Position numbers and translations under genes: made by a program. DNA of 64,000 bases from Halogeometricum sp. S3BR5-2. GTDB lineage: Archaea > Halobacteriota > Halobacteria > Halobacteriales > Haloferacaceae. This document shows, in pieces, positions 60,698-64,000 of the stretch. Location: positions 310,001-374,000 of the forward strand of contig NZ_JAMQOQ010000003.1 in NCBI RefSeq assembly GCF_031624635.1, in the 5' to 3' direction. The stretch's first letter is position 1; every line of letters starts with the position of its first letter. A model generated the notes under the pieces. The model saw only the letters and a list, made by a program, of their open reading frames with translations, made no database searches and was not told the origin of the DNA.

Positions 60698-61581
60698 GCG
60701 CCGAAACCGGGCGGAAGGCCGACGGCAACGGCTTCCTGACCGACACCTGGATAAACCTCAAACGGTGGGCGCTGAAGACGCTGCGGAACCCGTTCGTGAT
60801 GACGTTCTCGCTTCTGAATCCGGTGATGTTCCTCGTGCTGTTCACCGAGGTGTTCGGAGGGATAACGGGCGGGGCTATCGCCGGCAGCATCGGCGCCGAC
60901 GTGAGTTACGTCACCTACCTCGTCCCCGCCATCGCGATACAGGTGTCGCTCATCGCGGCGACCACCTCCGGTATCGGCCTCGTCGAGGACATCGAGAACG
61001 GGATGTTCGAGAAGGCGCTCGTCTCGCCGATGCACCGCGGCGCCGTCTTCCTCGGGAAGTCGCTCTCGGAGGTGCTCCGCATCGTCGTCCAGATATGCAT
61101 CATCCTCACGTTCGGCTACGTCCTACTGTGGTTCGAGACGGGCGGGGACCCCGGCGACTACGTCGCTACCGGCCTCCTCGGCGCGGTCGGAATCGTCGTC
61201 GTCGGCATCTTCTTCTCCGTCTGGTTCACGGCGTTCTCGAACATCATGGCGCTCGTCACCCGCGACGACGAGTCGACGATGATATCCGTGAACATCCTGC
61301 AGTTCCCGCTCCTCTTTCTCTCCAGCGCCTTCCTCCCCCTCGACAGCCTTCCGGGGTGGGTTCGGGCCGTCGCTGCGGTGAACCCGATCACCTACGGCGT
61401 CGACGCTGCGCGCGCGCTGATGTTCGGCCGCGACGTGATGACCGTCGTCGACGTGTCGGCGTTCGGCGGCGTCTGGAACACGCTGGTGCCGGCGCTTCTC
61501 GTGCTCGGGGCTCTGGACCTCGCGCTGGGATCCGTCGCCGTCTACTTCATGGCCCGAGCGACCAGCGCGGAGGCGCGCTGA
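60694..61581 (+). CDS. ABC-2 type exporter permease
   Basis: This 295-residue membrane protein has six helices with the ABC-2 features: MTFSLLNPVMFLVLFTEVFG, then IENGMFEKALVSPMHRGAVF and the conserved LPGWVRAVAAVNPITYGVDA near the end. GTG at 60694 overlaps the ATPase stop by four bases and is preferred. Together with the ATPase it forms a DrrAB-type exporter, for lipids, antibiotics or other hydrophobic compounds. Confidence 0.9.
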   Translation: MSAETGRKADGNGFLTDTWINLKRWALKTLRNPFVMTFSLLNPVMFLVLFTEVFGGITGGAIAGSIGADVSYVTYLVPAIAIQVSLIAATTSGIGLVEDIENGMFEKALVSPMHRGAVFLGKSLSEVLRIVVQICIILTFGYVLLWFETGGDPGDYVATGLLGAVGIVVVGIFFSVWFTAFSNIMALVTRDDESTMISVNILQFPLLFLSSAFLPLDSLPGWVRAVAAVNPITYGVDAARALMFGRDVMTVVDVSAFGGVWNTLVPALLVLGALDLALGSVAVYFMARATSAEAR

Positions 61582-61615
61582 CGGCGGCGCTTCCCTCGGA
61601 CACCGCGCTGTACGA

Positions 61616-62383
61616 CTAAGCGCCCGAACCCTGACCCATCTCCTTCGGATTCATCATTCCCTCCTTCACGCCGAAGGTGATGAGACCGGCGTTGACGGGG
61701 TAGGCGGCGATGAACCCGACCGACAGCGAGAACGCCATCGCCATCCAGAACAGGACGCTCCCGATGCCGGCGGTGCCGGCCAACAGCAGGTCCGTGCCGA
61801 TGGCCGCTATCTCCATGACGGTGATGCTCGGCGTCTCGCTGAGGAGTGCGTCCCGCGTCGCCTCGCGGAAACTCGACCCCTCCTGCATCAGCGGGCCGAT
61901 GTTGAGCCCGTAGCCGAACAGGTACGCGAACCCGAACGTGACGACCACGACCCAGAGGGTGTGGAGTCCCAGGATGCCCTGCGCGAGCGTGATGCCGACG
62001 ATTTCGCCCAGTCCGCACCCCGAGTAGCAGTGGCTCGTCGAGCGCGCGCCGCGCCGCCAGAGCGAGTCGCGGGCTATCTGCGTCCGCCCGGACCACCAGT
62101 AGACGGCGAGACCGATGGGGCCCGAGTAGACGACGGTCAGCGTCCAGACGAACTTCATCATCGACGGGAGCGCCTCGTTTCGCTTCCGGATGTCCCACCA
62201 GAGGACGGCCACCGCCGAGACGACCAACAACACCCAGATGCCGGCGACGACGGGGCTGGAGAGCACGGGCTCCAGCACCCGCCGTATCGGCGCGAACGCG
62301 TGTTCGAGCTGTTTTCCGAACTGTGCGAGCCACTGCGGAATCAACGACCCCTGTAGCGGCGTCGCGAGTTGTTCTCGAAGCAT
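61616..62383 (-). CDS. DUF4396-like membrane protein
   Basis: This 255-residue protein has about six membrane helices. The central SHCYSGCGLGEIVG motif, with two cysteines and a histidine, is typical of DUF4396, assigned from memory; metal binding is suspected for such His-Cys motifs but not shown. It lies convergent to the ABC exporter. An amphipathic N-terminal stretch (about 1-40) is unusual for the family. Function unknown. Confidence 0.7.
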   Translation of the reverse strand: MLREQLATPLQGSLIPQWLAQFGKQLEHAFAPIRRVLEPVLSSPVVAGIWVLLVVSAVAVLWWDIRKRNEALPSMMKFVWTLTVVYSGPIGLAVYWWSGRTQIARDSLWRRGARSTSHCYSGCGLGEIVGITLAQGILGLHTLWVVVVTFGFAYLFGYGLNIGPLMQEGSSFREATRDALLSETPSITVMEIAAIGTDLLLAGTAGIGSVLFWMAMAFSLSVGFIAAYPVNAGLITFGVKEGMMNPKEMGQGSGA

Positions 62384-62608
62384 CGTTTGATCGAACGTGT
62401 CGGAGCCGACGGGCCACGCTTCCTCGAAACGAGGCGAGCGCGCGGCCGCCGTTCACCGACGACTCCGGTAGGGATACGCGTCGGAGCTTTTCAGTGATTT
62501 CGGCTAACGAACTAGAGATTCGCCCCGCTCACGACTTCGAATACGAAGCGCGCCGGCTCCTGGACGACGGCGCTCCGACGATGGACTCGCGACCGTTCGC
62601 CCGCGGCG

Positions 62609-62797
62609 TCAGAAGAGGATGCTGTCGTACGAGGCGGACGCCGCGGCGCCGAGAACTCGGTCGCAGTGCGGGCAGACGACCAGTCCGGACGACCCGTTCG
62701 AACTCTCGCTCGTCTGCAGGAACCCGACGTCGTCGTCGCCGGTGATGCGCTCCCCGCACTCGGGACACCGCGCCGCGTCGACCGATTTCAGTGCCAT
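62609..62797 (-). CDS. Mini zinc-ribbon protein (CPxCG-related)
   Basis: This 62-residue protein has two zinc knuckles, RCPECGER near residue 10 and VVCPHCDRVLG near residue 45, separated by an acidic Ser/Gly-rich loop. Haloarchaea encode many such tiny CPxCG proteins, and deletion studies in Haloferax have linked some of them to stress or motility phenotypes. The ATG at 62797 is preferred over an upstream start that adds a basic leader. It is divergent from a membrane protein gene. Confidence 0.8.
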   Translation of the reverse strand: MALKSVDAARCPECGERITGDDDVGFLQTSESSNGSSGLVVCPHCDRVLGAAASASYDSILF

Positions 62798-62916
62798 GTC
62801 GAACCGAGCGACCGAAGCGCACTTCGGTTTTCCTCTTCGACCCCCTCCGAAACCTACTTGTATCACGACTGAAACGTCCAGATAGACTCGCCGGCGCCGC
62901 CGGCGGACGTCCTCCG

Positions 62917-63756
62917 ATGGTCTCGATAACCTCCGACACGCTGTTCGACGCCGCCGCGGCCGTCGTCGGGACGGCCGCCCTACTGCTGTTCGTCCTCGGC
63001 TTTCAGTACCCCTACTCGCCGGTGTCGAAGTACGCCCTCGCCGTCGCCTTCCTCGTGGGCGTCGTCGCCCTCTGTCAGTGGACGCCGGACCCGCAGGTGA
63101 GACTCCTCGGGTACGGCGTCGTCCTCGTCGTCCTCGTCGCCGTCTTCTTCGACGTCGCCGAGACGTTCGACGCGGGCACGCCCCTCGTCATCGCGGGCCT
63201 GCTTCTGCTGGCGGCGCTGCTGTACGCGGTCCCGCGGTTCGACGCCGCGGACCGCCTCCTCGCCCCGTCGCGCGCCCGGACGCTGTTCGCGGGCGTCGCC
63301 GTCCTCGCCGCCGCCGTCCTCGTCGCCGACGTCGCCACCGGCGGCCTCGCCTACGAACTCCGGCCCGAGAGCCGGGTCGAGTTCGTCGACGAGTACGACC
63401 GGAGCGACTCGGTCAGCGTCGCCTCCGTCGTCGTCTCGAACCCGACGCCGTTCCCCGAACGCGTCGACGCCCCGGACTACGGCGTCTGCGCGGTGGGGAA
63501 CTGGACGGCGTACCGACCGCCGGGCGAACCGGGGCGTCCCGACCGGGAGGTGTACCTCGACGCGCACGTCGACGACGGTTACGACGAGTACGTCCTCGGC
63601 GGGAGCGAGCGAACGTACCGAGTCGCGTTGCACACGAACGCGGCGAACCTCACCGGCGAGACGATTCCCGTCGAACGCGTCGACTCCTGTCCGAACGCGA
63701 ACGCGGACGCGGGTCCCCCCTCCATCGCCCTCTTCCCCGACCCGGTCGACCGGTGA
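62917..63756 (+). CDS. Membrane protein of unknown function
   Basis: This 279-residue protein has five membrane helices within the first 145 residues and an extracellular-looking domain of about 130 residues with two cysteines and the NWT and NLT sequons. ATG at 62917 is preferred over a longer frame that would overlap the zinc-ribbon gene. It has no family that I recognise. Confidence 0.72.
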   Translation: MVSITSDTLFDAAAAVVGTAALLLFVLGFQYPYSPVSKYALAVAFLVGVVALCQWTPDPQVRLLGYGVVLVVLVAVFFDVAETFDAGTPLVIAGLLLLAALLYAVPRFDAADRLLAPSRARTLFAGVAVLAAAVLVADVATGGLAYELRPESRVEFVDEYDRSDSVSVASVVVSNPTPFPERVDAPDYGVCAVGNWTAYRPPGEPGRPDREVYLDAHVDDGYDEYVLGGSERTYRVALHTNAANLTGETIPVERVDSCPNANADAGPPSIALFPDPVDR

Positions 63757-63782
63757 CGGACGGATAGCCGCTCCGAGAGGAC

Positions 63783-64000
63783 TCAGCGCGCGGCCGTCCG
63801 GGCCGTCTCCAGTTCGGGGAACTCGTAGCAGTCGTGTTCCTCGTGCAGGCGGCGCCGAATCGCCGCCGCGTCGCCGGGGGCGATGCCGTCGAAGAACCGC
63901 CGCGTCTGCGCCAGTTTCCGCCGGCACACCGGCGCGTCGACGTCGACGTCCGTCGCCACGGTGTGCGTCGCTTCGACGGGGACGCCCGGCCCGAAGCAGT
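63783..64000 (-). CDS. C-terminal part of an unrecognised protein (runs off the window)
   Basis: This is a minus-strand reading frame with its stop at 63783-63785 and no start inside the window; about 72 codons are visible. The end of the protein reads ...RRRLHEEHDCYEFPELETARTAAR, with cysteines in the visible part at VCRRKL and HDCYEF. Composition is acidic, like haloarchaeal proteins. The family cannot be identified from this fragment. Confidence 0.6.
   Translation of the reverse strand, partial: CFGPGVPVEATHTVATDVDVDAPVCRRKLAQTRRFFDGIAPGDAAAIRRRLHEEHDCYEFPELETARTAAR

Noticed and set aside
1-64000. Search by eye for tRNA, rRNA, CRISPR arrays, transposases, integrases and toxin-antitoxin pairs
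   Set aside because: None seen. All gaps longer than 300 bases were read and no cloverleaf, repeat array or transposase frame was found.

Overview
The window is chromosomal DNA of a halophilic archaeon (class Halobacteria). The order Haloferacales is a guess from overall gene content, not a demonstrated placement. The signs are a strongly GC-rich sequence with AT-rich islands only between genes, very acidic predicted proteins, an S-layer glycoprotein with a PGF-CTERM anchor, Tat-type signal peptides, GTG starts, overlapping stop/start junctions, and TrmB, IclR, COG1361 and CPxCG-type families. I saw no tRNA, rRNA, CRISPR array, transposase or integrase.

Layout. (1) 0.1-9.3 kb: a family 4 glycosyltransferase, the S-layer glycoprotein on the minus strand, and, divergent from it, an operon of a secreted COG1361 protein, an HAE3-type RND exporter and a TrmB regulator. 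A perfect inverted repeat lies in this operon's promoter. (2) 9.6-28.4 kb: a surface-glycan locus. It holds WbpD/WbpE/WbpB-like enzymes for a diacetamido uronic acid sugar, two GT2 enzymes, a sugar epimerase, a GT4 enzyme, a polytopic GT-C-like membrane protein, a DUF354 protein, two paralogous exported beta-helix proteins, a DUF1616 protein, a polyprenyl-phosphate-type GT2 and a UDP-ManNAc/GlcNAc-type dehydrogenase. With the S-layer gene close by, it probably makes a glycan for the S-layer or an exopolysaccharide. No oligosaccharyltransferase or flippase is present here.

(3) 28.7-33.1 kb: a tight minus-strand operon of two TenA paralogues (one with the catalytic Cys, one without), a sodium:solute symporter and an Nramp-fold transporter whose two metal-binding motifs are both replaced. 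This looks like a thiamine-pyrimidine salvage unit and is the most novel part of the window. (4) 33.2-36.7 kb: a P2-type Ca2+-ATPase-like pump and two small proteins. (5) 36.9-48.1 kb: a sugar-acid/deoxysugar catabolic locus with a galactonate dehydratase-like enolase-superfamily enzyme, an SDR, a rhamnulokinase-like kinase, a fuculose-phosphate-aldolase-like enzyme, a complete CUT1-type ABC importer, a zinc alcohol dehydrogenase and an IclR regulator.

(6) 48.5-64 kb: mostly single genes. These are an NhaC-type antiporter, a flavin disulfide reductase, a DUF2243 membrane protein with a small partner, a sulfite-oxidase-fold molybdoenzyme, a large unrecognised membrane protein, two soluble sensor kinases, an ABC-2 exporter, a DUF4396-like protein, a mini zinc-ribbon protein and a membrane protein. 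A truncated minus-strand gene runs off the right edge. Functions are inferred from motifs read by eye; no database search was possible.
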